Below are positions 16,182-23,617 of a stretch of DNA of 34,230 bases, one piece after another. Position numbers and translations under genes: made by a program. Positions within the stretch are counted from its first letter, which is position 1. The number at the start of each line of letters is the position of its first letter. Under the pieces are notes generated by a model that was not told where the DNA came from, did not search any database, and saw nothing but the letters and a program-made list of their open reading frames with translations. The stretch is taken from positions 1 to 34,230 of IMG/VR virus record IMGVR_UViG_3300035698_023465; one strand, written 5' to 3'. The stretch comes from a virus.

Positions 16182-16340
16182 TCATTTAATAAGTATCTCT
16201 TTTAGGTCATGATCACGTATCATCTTCTCTAAAATCGCTCTATTGACCCATTTTGTTATTTTTATGCTTCTTTTCTTTGCAGTTTGTGATAAAAGCTCAT
16301 GTAACCACTTATCTAAATCAACTGATAAACGCTGTTTCAT
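16182..16340 (-). CDS. Ribbon-helix-helix (Arc/MetJ-type) regulator, 52 aa
   Basis: The start at 16340 has AGAGG five bases upstream; longer in-frame extensions run into the opposite promoter region and look non-coding. The product MKQRLSVDLDKWLHELLSQT, then AKKRSIKITKWVNRAILEKM, is a classic strand-helix-turn-helix of Arc/CopG-type repressors: the strand KQRLSVD would enter the DNA groove and the ITKWVNRAI helix forms the dimer core. It is transcribed divergently from the large fibre gene and precedes a small membrane protein. Autoregulation and control of the fibre promoter are natural guesses. Confidence 0.75.
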   Translation of the reverse strand: MKQRLSVDLDKWLHELLSQTAKKRSIKITKWVNRAILEKMIRDHDLKEILIK

Positions 16341-16464
16341 ACCTGCCTCTTTTCTTATTGTAACACGATTCTGTACATAAATAAATAAATATATTGCTTT
16401 AGAATAGCATATAACCTTAATATTATGCGTATATATAATGATTTTAATAACATTAAGGATTTTT
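16341..16464. promoter_or_regulatory. Divergent control region between RHH regulator and fibre gene
   Basis: 124 A/T-rich bases between two divergent genes. On the plus strand TTGCTT is followed 18 bases later by TAATAT, and a TATATAAT lies nearer the fibre gene. On the minus strand TACAAT could be the -10 for the regulator. Runs of ATAAATAAATAA and overlapping TATATA motifs are possible operator sequence. The exact promoters are uncertain. Confidence 0.4.
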
Positions 16465-18009
16465 ATGTCTTTAAAGAAAAAGAATACGTTAAAAGCGTAT
16501 GGAATTGGTGGAGGCCCATTTATTGATGTGTTCCCAGGTCCAATTCTAGCAACTCGTGCTCCAAAAACATCTGACAATGCTGAAATTGGTCAATTATGGA
16601 TCAATACTTCTTCAGATATTCCTTATACATTAACATCTGTTACAGCTGGTTCATCAAACTGGTCTACATCTCCTACAGCTGGAGCAACCACTCTTGCTTC
16701 ATTAGTAGTTACTGCGGGCGCTACAATTGGGACAAGTCTCACTGTAGGTACAACTCTTGATGTAACTGGTGCAACTACATTAGTGGATCTTTCTGTTTCA
16801 GGAGCATTTGCTTTTGGTGGAGCTGGAGCGATTGATTTTCAAACATCTGCTGCTCAAGCTGACGCAATTGTTTTAAATGCAACTGCTGGTGGTATAACTC
16901 TTGATTCAACTAATTTTGATATTGATCTTACTGCTGCTCTTGGTTCTATTAATCTTCTTGCAACTGAAGATGCTGCAAATGCTATCTTTATAGAAGCTGA
17001 TGGTGGAATTTCTGAAACTATTGTTGTTCATTCAGATCAAGGTACTGCTCTAGGATCTATTGCTCTTACTTCTGATGTTGGTGGTATTGCTGTTACTGCT
17101 GGTGTAGCAAATGCTGCTGCAGTTGCAATTCAATGTGCTGCTGGTGGAGTTGATATAGATGGTGCATTACAAATTAATATAGCTTCATCACAAAATGCTG
17201 CTGACGCTATTCGTATAAATGCAAGTGCTGGTGGAATTGATATTGATGCACAGGGTGCATCTGGTGAAGATATTAATCTTACTAATACTGGTGGTTCTAT
17301 TGTATTAAGCGCAACTGAGTCTGTTGCTGACAGCATAAAAATTGAATCTACTGCTGGTGGTATTGATATTCTTGCTTCAGGAGCATCTGCTGGTAAAGAT
17401 ATTGATATTATAGCTACTGGTTCTTCAGTTAATATTAATTCTACTGAAAATGTTGCTACATCTGTTGTAATTTCTTCAACTGCTGGTGGTATCGATATTA
17501 CAGCATCATCTGCTGAGGATATAGATATCTCAGGATCTGGTGGTGTTAATATAAGTTCAAGTGAAGATGCAGCTAGTGCAATTTCATTGCTAACTAATAC
17601 CGGAACTACAGAAACAATAACTGTTGTTAATACTCAAGGTACAAATGCTGCTGCGATCGATCTTAATGCTACTGCTGGTGGTGTAACAGTTACAGCTGGA
17701 TTAGCTGGCGATGCTGTTAATTTAACTGCTACTAATGGTTCTATAACTGGAACTGCTGGTGAAAATGCTGCTGATGCGGTTAAGTTAAGTGCTTCACATG
17801 CAACTGGTGGTGTTACAATAGATGCAGGAGCTACTCCTGGTATTACATTTACTAATGGTACACAGACTGCACAGATATTAGTTGGAACAGCAACTCCTAA
17901 TGGATCAGTTACTGCAGTTCAGGGGTCATTGTTTATTAATGTCGCAGGAACAGGTGCTGATAGCCTCTATACTAACACTGATGGTGCTATGGCTTGGACA
18001 GCATTATAA
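16465..18009 (+). CDS. Repeat-rich beta-helical tail fibre/adhesin (514 aa)
   Basis: The start at 16465 has TAAGGA upstream. Residues 1-75 are an attachment region including PKTSDNAEIGQLWINTSSD, a phrase common in phage fibres. Residues about 110-450 are made of imperfect repeats around TAGGIDI and ENAADAI: AGGVDIDG, AGGIDIDA, AGGIDILA, AGGIDITA, AGGVTVTA. The alternation of small and beta-branched residues fits a parallel beta-helix. The C-terminus (NGSVTAVQGSLFINVAG, then YTNTDGAMAWTAL) is the tip-like ending found in many phage surface proteins. It should be a surface-exposed host-recognition fibre. No depolymerase catalytic residues can be identified. Confidence 0.7.
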   Translation: MSLKKKNTLKAYGIGGGPFIDVFPGPILATRAPKTSDNAEIGQLWINTSSDIPYTLTSVTAGSSNWSTSPTAGATTLASLVVTAGATIGTSLTVGTTLDVTGATTLVDLSVSGAFAFGGAGAIDFQTSAAQADAIVLNATAGGITLDSTNFDIDLTAALGSINLLATEDAANAIFIEADGGISETIVVHSDQGTALGSIALTSDVGGIAVTAGVANAAAVAIQCAAGGVDIDGALQINIASSQNAADAIRINASAGGIDIDAQGASGEDINLTNTGGSIVLSATESVADSIKIESTAGGIDILASGASAGKDIDIIATGSSVNINSTENVATSVVISSTAGGIDITASSAEDIDISGSGGVNISSSEDAASAISLLTNTGTTETITVVNTQGTNAAAIDLNATAGGVTVTAGLAGDAVNLTATNGSITGTAGENAADAVKLSASHATGGVTIDAGATPGITFTNGTQTAQILVGTATPNGSVTAVQGSLFINVAGTGADSLYTNTDGAMAWTAL

Positions 18010-18141
18010 TTCTATGTATTGAGACTAATATGTATGTTATGGATTTACGTGTAATTACATTTTAGGTTATTATCATTTTATGGGGTCTGTATCAAGGTGG
18101 TATAGGCTTCATAGAAACAATTATTTAAAGAGGATTGGTTT

Positions 18142-18390
18142 ATGAATAACTACATGCGTCAAGCAATGATTTACTTAGAGCATATTGAAGAAAAAGATGA
18201 TAAAAAACGTCTTTATAACTTTGGGATTCCATTTGGTTCACCATATGAAGAGATTTATTCAGTTTTAGATAAATTTAAAATTGAACTACAGAGATTAGAA
18301 AAAGAAGCTAACGAGCGAGAAGAAAAAGAAAAAAAAGAAAAAGAAGTAGTTGAAGAAAATGTTGAGAAGGTTGCAGTAGAAGTAGTATAA
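18142..18390 (+). CDS. Small charged coiled-coil protein (82 aa)
   Basis: AAAGAGGA precedes the ATG. Residues 1-45 contain MNNYMRQAMIYLEHIEEKDD and FGIPFGSPYEEIYSVLDKF; residues 46-82 are a Lys/Glu helix (LEKEANEREEKEKKEKEVVE) probably forming a coiled coil. It lies between fibre and appendage genes and may be a fibre chaperone or minor component. No family recognised. The 131 bases before it contain no convincing terminator or promoter. Confidence 0.6.
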   Translation: MNNYMRQAMIYLEHIEEKDDKKRLYNFGIPFGSPYEEIYSVLDKFKIELQRLEKEANEREEKEKKEKEVVEENVEKVAVEVV

Positions 18391-18431
18391 ATATATAGAT
18401 TACTAAAGATCTTTACCCTCTAGGATATTTT

Positions 18432-18770
18432 ATGGCTTATGGTAAGCGTGCATTATTTGAAGATCAGCGTTCAATAGCATTTGGGAGCATTGGCGCTAGT
18501 TATTCACTCGTAGGAAGTGTTTTTTTTCATCAGATAAGAAATTTGATTGTAACAAATGGGACCGATGCCTTATTGCAATTTTCTATTGATGGTAGGGCAG
18601 ATCATTTTGTTCTTCAACCAACTACGACATTCATTTTAGATATTACCAGCAATACAATTAGCGGTTATGCATTCTTTATTGCAAAAAGTGACGGAGTATA
18701 TGTAAAGCAAATTGATGCTCCATCATCAGGTTCTGTTTATGTCTCTACATTGTATGGTATAGGAGATTAA
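18432..18770 (+). CDS. Small beta-sandwich-like structural protein (112 aa)
   Basis: CTAGGA precedes the ATG. The sequence alternates strands: SYSLVGSVFFHQIRNLIVTN, LLQFSIDGRADHFVLQPTTT and FILDITSN. The phrase with DGRADHF followed by a Thr-rich strand is one I associate with small virion proteins of tailed phages. It lies between fibre-related genes and two bases ahead of the next gene. Function unknown; a virion component is inferred from neighbours. Confidence 0.6.
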   Translation: MAYGKRALFEDQRSIAFGSIGASYSLVGSVFFHQIRNLIVTNGTDALLQFSIDGRADHFVLQPTTTFILDITSNTISGYAFFIAKSDGVYVKQIDAPSSGSVYVSTLYGIGD

Positions 18771-18772
18771 TT

Positions 18773-19453
18773 ATGTCTCAAATATTACAATACCAAACAG
18801 CAATATCTCTTGGTGCTGTTACTACTCTTACTGGTGATTCAGGAGGTGCAATATCTCCCGTAACTGGAAATATTAATATTACTGGCGGAACAAATATTGC
18901 AACTGTTGGTGCTGGAAACACACTTACATTTAATTTTGATGGAACATTGCCGGTAACTTCTGGTGGAACTGGTTTAGCCTCTACAACTGCATATGCAGTG
19001 TTATGTGGTGGAACAGCATCTACCGCTGCACTACAATCAATTGCAAGTGTGGGGACCTCTGGTCAAATATTGACATCTAATGGCGCTGCCGCATTACCAA
19101 CTTTTCAGGCTGCCGCTGGAGGGGGTCTTTCTTGGAATGAAGAAACTGGTACATCAGCTACTATGGCTGTTGACAATGGTTATATTGCTAATAATGGATC
19201 CCAAGTAGATTTAACACTTCCTGATACTGCAGCTCTGGGATCAACTATTAAGGTTGTAGGAAAAGGAGTAGGTGGCTGGAAAATATCCCAAAATGCCTCA
19301 GAGATAATACATTTTGGTACAACTGACACTACGACTGGTGTTGGTGGATCTCTTGCCTCTACAGAGACATATGATGCTGTTGAGTTAGTTTGTACTGTGG
19401 CAAACACGGAATGGACAATTTTATCCAGTTTGGGCAATGTCACTATTGTATAA
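18773..19453 (+). CDS. Tail fibre/appendage protein (226 aa)
   Basis: TAGGAGA precedes the ATG. Residues 15-120 carry a pattern frequent in phage fibres and some bacterial surface proteins: TLTGDSGGAISPVTGNINIT, GGTNIATVGAGNTLTFNFDG, then PVTSGGTGLAS and SVGTSGQILTSNG. Residues 130-226 are a second beta domain (TMAVDNGYIANNGSQVDLTL, then SEIIHFGTTDTTTG) similar to compact tip domains. It belongs to the host-recognition block with the repeat fibre and the C1q-like proteins. Confidence 0.65.
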   Translation: MSQILQYQTAISLGAVTTLTGDSGGAISPVTGNINITGGTNIATVGAGNTLTFNFDGTLPVTSGGTGLASTTAYAVLCGGTASTAALQSIASVGTSGQILTSNGAAALPTFQAAAGGGLSWNEETGTSATMAVDNGYIANNGSQVDLTLPDTAALGSTIKVVGKGVGGWKISQNASEIIHFGTTDTTTGVGGSLASTETYDAVELVCTVANTEWTILSSLGNVTIV

Positions 19454-19475
19454 TCTTTTAATCGTGGGAGCTTGT

Positions 19476-19784
19476 ATGGCAAATAGTAAGATGTTTTTCT
19501 CTAAGTCATTAATAAAATGGTTATTAGTCACACTATTAGTGTTTTTAGGAGCTTCATTTTATAAGTGGGCACCATGGATTAAGCAAGATAATCCTATTGA
19601 GGAAAAAATAGAATATATTATCGAGGTGTACACTGGTCAGGATGTTGATTTAAGTCCTGATACACCTGAAAATAATAAAATAGAATTTGATGCAGATAAT
19701 AATCTAAGCATATTCAATCCGAATTATGATTACATTACTACATCTCCATCATCTAATAAGGAACAAAATGGCGAAACAAAATAG
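19476..19784 (+). CDS. Single-span membrane protein (102 aa)
   Basis: The ATG at 19476 is chosen for GGGAG five bases upstream; an earlier in-frame ATG at 19437 lies inside the previous gene. Residues 10-30 (LIKWLLVTLLVFLGASFYKW) are one membrane helix. A short conserved-looking motif follows: DNPIEEKIEYIIEVYTGQDV, then DLSPDTPEN, a pattern I recall from small membrane proteins in several phage genomes, function unknown. The C-terminus is acidic and polar. The last 17 bases overlap the next gene. A holin is conceivable because no other holin is obvious, but the sequence does not prove it. Confidence 0.6.
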   Translation: MANSKMFFSKSLIKWLLVTLLVFLGASFYKWAPWIKQDNPIEEKIEYIIEVYTGQDVDLSPDTPENNKIEFDADNNLSIFNPNYDYITTSPSSNKEQNGETK

Positions 19785-20430
19785 TGTTAATAATTTTGTA
19801 CAAGAATTGACCGTCGATCCAGGATCTTCTGGAGATTCTTTTGTTCAATTTAATATCAATGCAACGGGAGAATTTCGTATAGGTGTTGATGATGATGCAT
19901 CAGATGCATTTAAAATTTCACAGGGCTCAGCGCTTGGTACTAATGATACTTTTGTTATGACAGCAGCTGGTGAGCGTACAATGCCATTGCAACCAGCTTT
20001 TTTAGCTCTTGTTGCAACTACTATAGTAAATGTTACTGGTGATGGTACGGCTTATACAGTTGTATATGATACAGAAGTTTTTGATCAAGGTGGTGATTTT
20101 GACGGAACATCAACTTTTACTGCTCCTGTTACTGGAAAATACAGACTTGAAGCATGTACAACTTTTTCTGAATTAACTGGTTCAGTTACTAATGGATATC
20201 TTAATATGGTTACATCAAATCGTGGATATTTTACTCAATATGGAGTTGGAGTATCTAGAGATTCTGTATCTAATAGAGCCCCTGTTTATGCTACTTCTTT
20301 ATGTGATATGGATGCAACAGATACTGCAGTGATATCTTCTCAGTGTGTTGGGATTACAAAAGTAGTTGATGTATTTAGTGCAGGTGCAACTGATCCAAGG
20401 ACATGGTTTTCTGGAAATTTAGAGGTATAA
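19768..20430 (+). CDS. C1q-like appendage protein, copy 1 (220 aa)
   Basis: The start at 19768 has TAAGGA six bases upstream; an earlier ATG at 19726 is inside the previous gene. N-terminus MAKQNSVNNFVQELTVDPGS is followed by FRIGVDDDASDAFKISQGSA and TFVMTAAGERTMPLQP, a virion-attachment module. Residues about 85-220 resemble a C1q/TNF-like jelly roll: GDGTAYTVVYDTEVFDQGGD, FTAPVTGKYRLEA and a terminal WFSGNLEV. C1q-like tips are trimeric and bind receptors. The next gene is a clear paralogue. Likely alternative or heteromeric receptor-binding tips. Confidence 0.7.
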   Translation: MAKQNSVNNFVQELTVDPGSSGDSFVQFNINATGEFRIGVDDDASDAFKISQGSALGTNDTFVMTAAGERTMPLQPAFLALVATTIVNVTGDGTAYTVVYDTEVFDQGGDFDGTSTFTAPVTGKYRLEACTTFSELTGSVTNGYLNMVTSNRGYFTQYGVGVSRDSVSNRAPVYATSLCDMDATDTAVISSQCVGITKVVDVFSAGATDPRTWFSGNLEV

Positions 20431-20431
20431 T

Positions 20432-21115
20432 ATGGCTAAACAAAATTCACTAACAAATTCATCTGGGTCGTTAACACTCGATCCAGGATCGTCAGGCGAC
20501 TCTTTTTTACAGTTTGATATTAATACTACAGGTGAGTTCAGAATCGGTGTTGATGATACTGCATCAGATGCATTTAAGATTTCTCAGGGATCATCGATCG
20601 GGACGAATGATACTTTTATCATGACAGCTGCTGGCGAGAGAACGCTTCCATTGCAACCAGCTTTTTTAGCCTATACAGGAACTTTAAATAATAAAACTGG
20701 TGATGGTACAGTATATCAAATAGCTTTTTCTGCAGAGGTTTTTGATGTTGGGTCTGATTTTGCCACTGGTGCTTCAGCTGCTTTTACCGCACCAGTAACA
20801 GCTAGATATAGATTTTCATTAGATGTTGGAACGGGAAACTATTTTAATGGATCTGCTTTTACAAGTGGATATGTATCTATCGTTACATCAAATAGAACAT
20901 ATAGAAATGGATCGGTAAATCCATTTTTCATGGCTAATACTAATTCTTTTGAAAATTATCAGTATCATTTTGTTTTTTCAGCTATGGGAGATATGGATGC
21001 AGCTGACACATCGCATGCACTATTAACTGTAACTGGAGGATCGAAAACAATAGATGTAATTCAGGCAGGAGCTACCAGTTTGAGAACATATTTTTCCGGC
21101 GAAATGATTTTATAA
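20432..21115 (+). CDS. C1q-like appendage protein, copy 2 (227 aa)
   Basis: GAGG in the end of copy 1 serves as the ribosome-binding site. The first 75 residues are nearly the same as copy 1 (MAKQNSLTNSSGSLTLDPGS, then FRIGVDDTASDAFKISQGSS). The C-terminal jelly-roll frame is kept (GDGTVYQIAFSAEVFDVGSD, AFTAPVTARYRF, TYFSGEMIL) but loops differ. This is the expected result of tandem duplication followed by diversification of the receptor-binding face, with the attachment module conserved. Confidence 0.7.
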   Translation: MAKQNSLTNSSGSLTLDPGSSGDSFLQFDINTTGEFRIGVDDTASDAFKISQGSSIGTNDTFIMTAAGERTLPLQPAFLAYTGTLNNKTGDGTVYQIAFSAEVFDVGSDFATGASAAFTAPVTARYRFSLDVGTGNYFNGSAFTSGYVSIVTSNRTYRNGSVNPFFMANTNSFENYQYHFVFSAMGDMDAADTSHALLTVTGGSKTIDVIQAGATSLRTYFSGEMIL

Positions 21116-21137
21116 AATAATATTTATTAGGAACAGA

Positions 21138-21785
21138 ATGAAAATTTCAATTGATTCTCGAGAAATAACCACTTTAAATACACATAAAAAAGATGTAATT
21201 AAAAATGATATACCTGTAGAGATATTTGATATGGATATGCAACGTCGCATTATATATTGGGTTAAAGATAATCTTTTTGGTAAAGCGATGAATATATTAA
21301 AAAAACGATGGAGTTCTATACTGAGAGATCGTGGTATTGCAGATTTGCCAACCGGTGATTCAGACTATGCAGCATTATTATTAACCCAGCCAGAATTCTC
21401 ACAAGTTCCAGAAGTGAGTCAATCTATTGTAAGTGTTGATGATGTGGATCTATTTACTATTCCAGCAGATATGAAAAAAATAATTAGTTATTATTATAAC
21501 AAGGTTAATCCAGATCAATATATTGCACAGCAAATAGTATGGTTAATGAATCATAAATATGAACGATGTATGGAGCGTGTTCGCCTTGAATGGGAACCAA
21601 AATTAAAAGCTGAAGGTGTTAAGACAGTAAAGTCAGACAATACAGAATTTTATGATGGTATAAAAGCACGTCCTGATTGTAAAGATAGATCAGATCGTGA
21701 AAGAGAAGATCCTAAAGGGGAAGAATTTATTGCATCTCAATTAGATCAAGCTACTAAATTATTGAATAGATTAAAGAATCAATAA
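21138..21785 (+). CDS. Phage protein of unknown function (215 aa)
   Basis: TTAGGAACAG precedes the ATG. The protein is helical and charged with no membrane segment: YWVKDNLFGKAMNILKKRWS, IADLPTGDSDYAALLLTQPE, YNKVNPDQYIAQQIVWLMNH and a C-terminal FIASQLDQATKLLNRLKNQ. I do not recognise a family. It is the last plus-strand gene before the convergent early operon; the hairpin at 21788-21823 lies between them. The position at the end of the fibre block could fit a fibre chaperone or a late non-structural protein; this is a guess. Confidence 0.55.
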   Translation: MKISIDSREITTLNTHKKDVIKNDIPVEIFDMDMQRRIIYWVKDNLFGKAMNILKKRWSSILRDRGIADLPTGDSDYAALLLTQPEFSQVPEVSQSIVSVDDVDLFTIPADMKKIISYYYNKVNPDQYIAQQIVWLMNHKYERCMERVRLEWEPKLKAEGVKTVKSDNTEFYDGIKARPDCKDRSDREREDPKGEEFIASQLDQATKLLNRLKNQ

Positions 21786-21787
21786 AT

Positions 21788-21823
21788 AAAAAAGGCCTTG
21801 GAAAATATTAAAAACCAAGGCCT
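21788..21823 (-). terminator. Intrinsic terminator of the minus-strand early operon
   Basis: AGGCCTTGG (21793-21801) pairs perfectly with CCAAGGCCT (21815-21823) around a 13-base loop. On the minus strand the stem runs into six T residues (A-run 21788-21793 on plus). On the plus strand the sequence after the stem is CAAACAAATAAT, not a U-run. It therefore ends leftward transcription of the ERF operon, 50 bases after the last small gene. Confidence 0.85.
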
Positions 21824-21872
21824 CAAACAAATAATAAAAACACCATCAAGTAATAAAAACACTACAGGAATT

Positions 21873-22040
21873 TCACTTAAACATATTGATTACTATCCAT
21901 TGATACTGTTTTTTTGTCAACTTACTGTAAGGCACCTTATTTGTTGCTAATCTAATATTTCTTTTTACTCCTGATTGATCGCTTGATTCTTCTATTCTTT
22001 TGTGGAGATCTTCTAATTCTTGTTGATTTATTATATCCAC
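21873..22040 (-). CDS. Small basic protein with GTG start (55 aa)
   Basis: A GTG start at 22040 with TAAGGA four bases upstream opens a 56-codon frame, free of stops, ending TGA at 21873. The product reads MDIINQQELEDLHKRIEESS (GTG as Met), then a basic second half with NIRLATNKVPYSKLTKKQYQ and WIVINMF. No ATG lies upstream in frame before a stop. It sits 38 bases after the ERF gene and 50 bases before the operon terminator, filling what otherwise would be a 250-base gap. Role unknown; as the last gene of a recombination operon it might assist ERF. Confidence 0.6.
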   Translation of the reverse strand: MDIINQQELEDLHKRIEESSDQSGVKRNIRLATNKVPYSKLTKKQYQWIVINMFK

Positions 22041-22078
22041 TGTTTCCTTACTTTTTTATGCTTTTTACGTACTACATA

Positions 22079-22594
22079 TTATCTTTCATGGTCGTAGTCT
22101 TCTTTGTCGCCTTTTATTCCAAGAATATTTTCTAATGCATATCTCTTAACATAACTCACTGCTTTACCATACTCTTGATAGTACTCTTTATTGTTAGGTA
22201 CTTCTTTTCTTGAAGGTAAAAACAGAGGAGCTCTACCACGCATCCATTGCCCACTTGAATGGTGTAGGGTGGTAATGATCATCATCATCCCATCCTGCCA
22301 ATCCTCAGTGTGCTTTACAGCTAATGACTGCTCAGCAAGAAACGGTTTAACATGAGCCCTTATAGCTGGATATGATGCGTACTTAAAGTTATACCCTTTT
22401 GAATCAAGACCGAATCCAGTAAGTTTTGCTTGAAAATTTACTAACGAAGCACTAATTAAGTCTATTTCATTTGATTGTGTGTCCCATGCGAGAGGTGGGT
22501 AACTTCTAGGAGTCTCTGTGTTTTTTAAGTCTTCTAATTGTTTGGCAATATGTCTAAGACCAGTGAGTATTTGGTTATCGTTTTCCATTATCAT
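22079..22594 (-). CDS. erf: ERF-family single-strand annealing protein
   Basis: 171 residues (the Met at 22588 is equally possible and better spaced from AAAGAA). Matches the ERF superfamily plan: SLVNFQAKLTGFGLDSKGYN, FKYASYPAIRAHVKPFLAEQ, SLAVKHTE, then IITTLHHSSGQWMRG and the signature helix YGKAVSYVKRYALENILGIK followed by GDKEDYD. ERF proteins form rings that anneal complementary single strands and, in P22, circularise the genome after injection. Length is slightly below P22 Erf (204). It is the main gene of the minus-strand early operon, with the RusA resolvase located downstream on the plus strand as the probable partner. Confidence 0.85.
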   Translation of the reverse strand: MIMENDNQILTGLRHIAKQLEDLKNTETPRSYPPLAWDTQSNEIDLISASLVNFQAKLTGFGLDSKGYNFKYASYPAIRAHVKPFLAEQSLAVKHTEDWQDGMMMIITTLHHSSGQWMRGRAPLFLPSRKEVPNNKEYYQEYGKAVSYVKRYALENILGIKGDKEDYDHER

Positions 22595-22608
22595 TTCTTT
22601 TTTAAAAT

Positions 22609-22719
22609 TTAAATAAATATTTTAGCAAGCATAATTATAAAATTAATGAATCCGTATAGAGATCCAATACACATTATAGAATCAAGTACAATTTCGATTA
22701 TCTCTTCTGTTCTTCTCAT
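22609..22719 (-). CDS. Tiny membrane protein (36 aa)
   Basis: An ATG at 22719 with AAAGGA six bases upstream opens 36 codons ending TAA at 22609, 14 bases before the ERF start. The product is MRRTEEIIEIVLDSIMCIGS, then LYGFINFIIMLAKIFI: a charged N-terminus followed by one hydrophobic helix. The spacing on both sides and the good ribosome-binding site support a real gene. Function unknown; phage early operons often contain such small membrane peptides. Confidence 0.55.
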   Translation of the reverse strand: MRRTEEIIEIVLDSIMCIGSLYGFINFIIMLAKIFI

Positions 22720-22744
22720 TTTTTATCCTTTTAACGGTATAAGA

Positions 22745-22915
22745 TTAAATAACTTCAATTGTATAATCATCTACTTTATTATCATTCTCTTCACATACTA
22801 AATATGAAGCAACACATTCATCACTGCATAAGTACTCAAACTCATCTCCGCAGTAATCAAAAACAATCGCTCTATAACACCATTCACATTTTTTTATATC
22901 TAAATTATTAATCAT
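22745..22915 (-). CDS. Small zinc-binding protein (56 aa)
   Basis: The start at 22915 overlaps the previous stop (ATGATTAA) and has AAAGGA seven bases upstream; the longer in-frame start at 22951 lies inside the previous gene. The product has CEWC near residues 10-13 and CSDEC near residues 30-34, giving a CxxC...CxxxC zinc-ribbon-like site, then an acidic tail (DNKVDDYTIEVI). It resembles the next upstream gene in layout, suggesting duplication. It may bind nucleic acid or a host protein in early infection. Confidence 0.65.
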   Translation of the reverse strand: MINNLDIKKCEWCYRAIVFDYCGDEFEYLCSDECVASYLVCEENDNKVDDYTIEVI

Positions 22916-23093
22916 TATCGTTTCCTTTTTCGCTATATTCTTCATATTCAATTTCTCTTTTTACTGCTTTATGGAATCTATCGTCAGCCTCTTTAAAAGA
23001 TTTACAACAATATTTGCTACAGAATTTTTTACCGTACGCAAATATAACTCTTCCAATCTCCAACTTGTCTTCACATATATCGCAAAATAACAT
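22908..23093 (-). CDS. Small zinc-finger-like protein (61 aa), first gene of early operon
   Basis: Residues 1-30 have CDIC then CSKYCC (MLFCDICEDKLEIGRVIFAY, GKKFCSKYCC), a CxxC...CxxxC treble-clef or MYM/FCS-like zinc site. The rest is a charged helix (KAVKREIEYEEYSEKG). It starts just after AAAAGGATAAAAG and is the first gene after the divergent promoter region at 23120-23166. Its end overlaps the next gene, so translation is coupled. Function unknown; FCS-like modules in phages are often protein or RNA adaptors. Confidence 0.65.
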   Translation of the reverse strand: MLFCDICEDKLEIGRVIFAYGKKFCSKYCCKSFKEADDRFHKAVKREIEYEEYSEKGNDND

Positions 23094-23119
23094 CTTTTAT
23101 CCTTTTGTTTAAGTTGTTA

Positions 23120-23166
23120 TTGACTTTCACATGCTTATAGATTATCATATAAGTATGATAAGTCAA
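23120..23166. promoter_or_regulatory. Divergent promoter with palindromic operator
   Basis: Plus strand: TTGACT (23120-23125), a 17-base spacer, TATCAT (23143-23148), a near-consensus sigma-70 promoter for the 23192 regulator. Minus strand: TTGACT (complement of 23161-23166) is the likely -35 of the early operon, with a weak -10 near 23138-23144. A perfect 8-4-8 palindrome, TTATCATA-TAAG-TATGATAA (23142-23161), covers the plus -10 and the minus spacer. The two promoters overlap face to face, so one bound protein could control both. Confidence 0.7.
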
Positions 23167-23191
23167 CAAATAATAACAATAAAGGTTAAGC

Positions 23192-23617
23192 ATGTTTCTT
23201 TTTACCGATAGAGATAAAGAAGAGTTGAGAGATAAGATTGTTAAGTATATAAGAAAGAATCCAGGATCTGGTATGAATTATGGAGAGAAGATAGGGATAA
23301 ACTACAATACGATGAAACGCTTTGTTGCTAATCCAATTAAGGCTACATATGTAACATGCCAAAAGGTAGAAAACTTTTTAAACAAAAATAAACAAAAACA
23401 AAAACATACTATATTTCTACGCAGTGAAAAAGATAAACTAAGATCTGATGTTACTAAATATATGAGAAGCAGCGGCATATCATTGTATAAATGTTCTCAA
23501 GAAATTGGAATTGCTTATGGTACTTTAGACTTATTTGTTAATGATAGCTCTAAAGAAATATTAGATGGTACGTATTCAAAAATGGATGAATTTTTAAAAA
23601 CAATACAAAAAGATTAG
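23192..23617 (+). CDS. Regulator with two tandem helix-turn-helix-like repeats (141 aa)
   Basis: AAAGGT precedes the ATG. The protein is an internal duplication of about 65 residues. Repeat 1: FTDRDKEELRDKIVKYIRKN, MNYGEKIGINYNTMKRFVAN, KVENFLN. Repeat 2: FLRSEKDKLRSDVTKYMRSS, SLYKCSQEIGIAYGTLDLFV, KMDEFLK. Each has the layout of a short lambda-Cro/XRE-like HTH, with GEKIGINYNTMKRF and SQEIGIAYGTLDLF as the helix-turn-helix. It is the first plus gene at a divergent promoter with a palindromic operator, so it is probably an autoregulated repressor of the early operon. A two-HTH single chain could bind the palindrome as a monomer. Confidence 0.7.
   Translation: MFLFTDRDKEELRDKIVKYIRKNPGSGMNYGEKIGINYNTMKRFVANPIKATYVTCQKVENFLNKNKQKQKHTIFLRSEKDKLRSDVTKYMRSSGISLYKCSQEIGIAYGTLDLFVNDSSKEILDGTYSKMDEFLKTIQKD

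Noticed and set aside
16341-16577. Long N-terminal extension of the ribbon-helix-helix gene
   Set aside because: The extension overlaps the fibre promoter and the fibre start in antisense and has no domain character; the start at 16340 has a good site.
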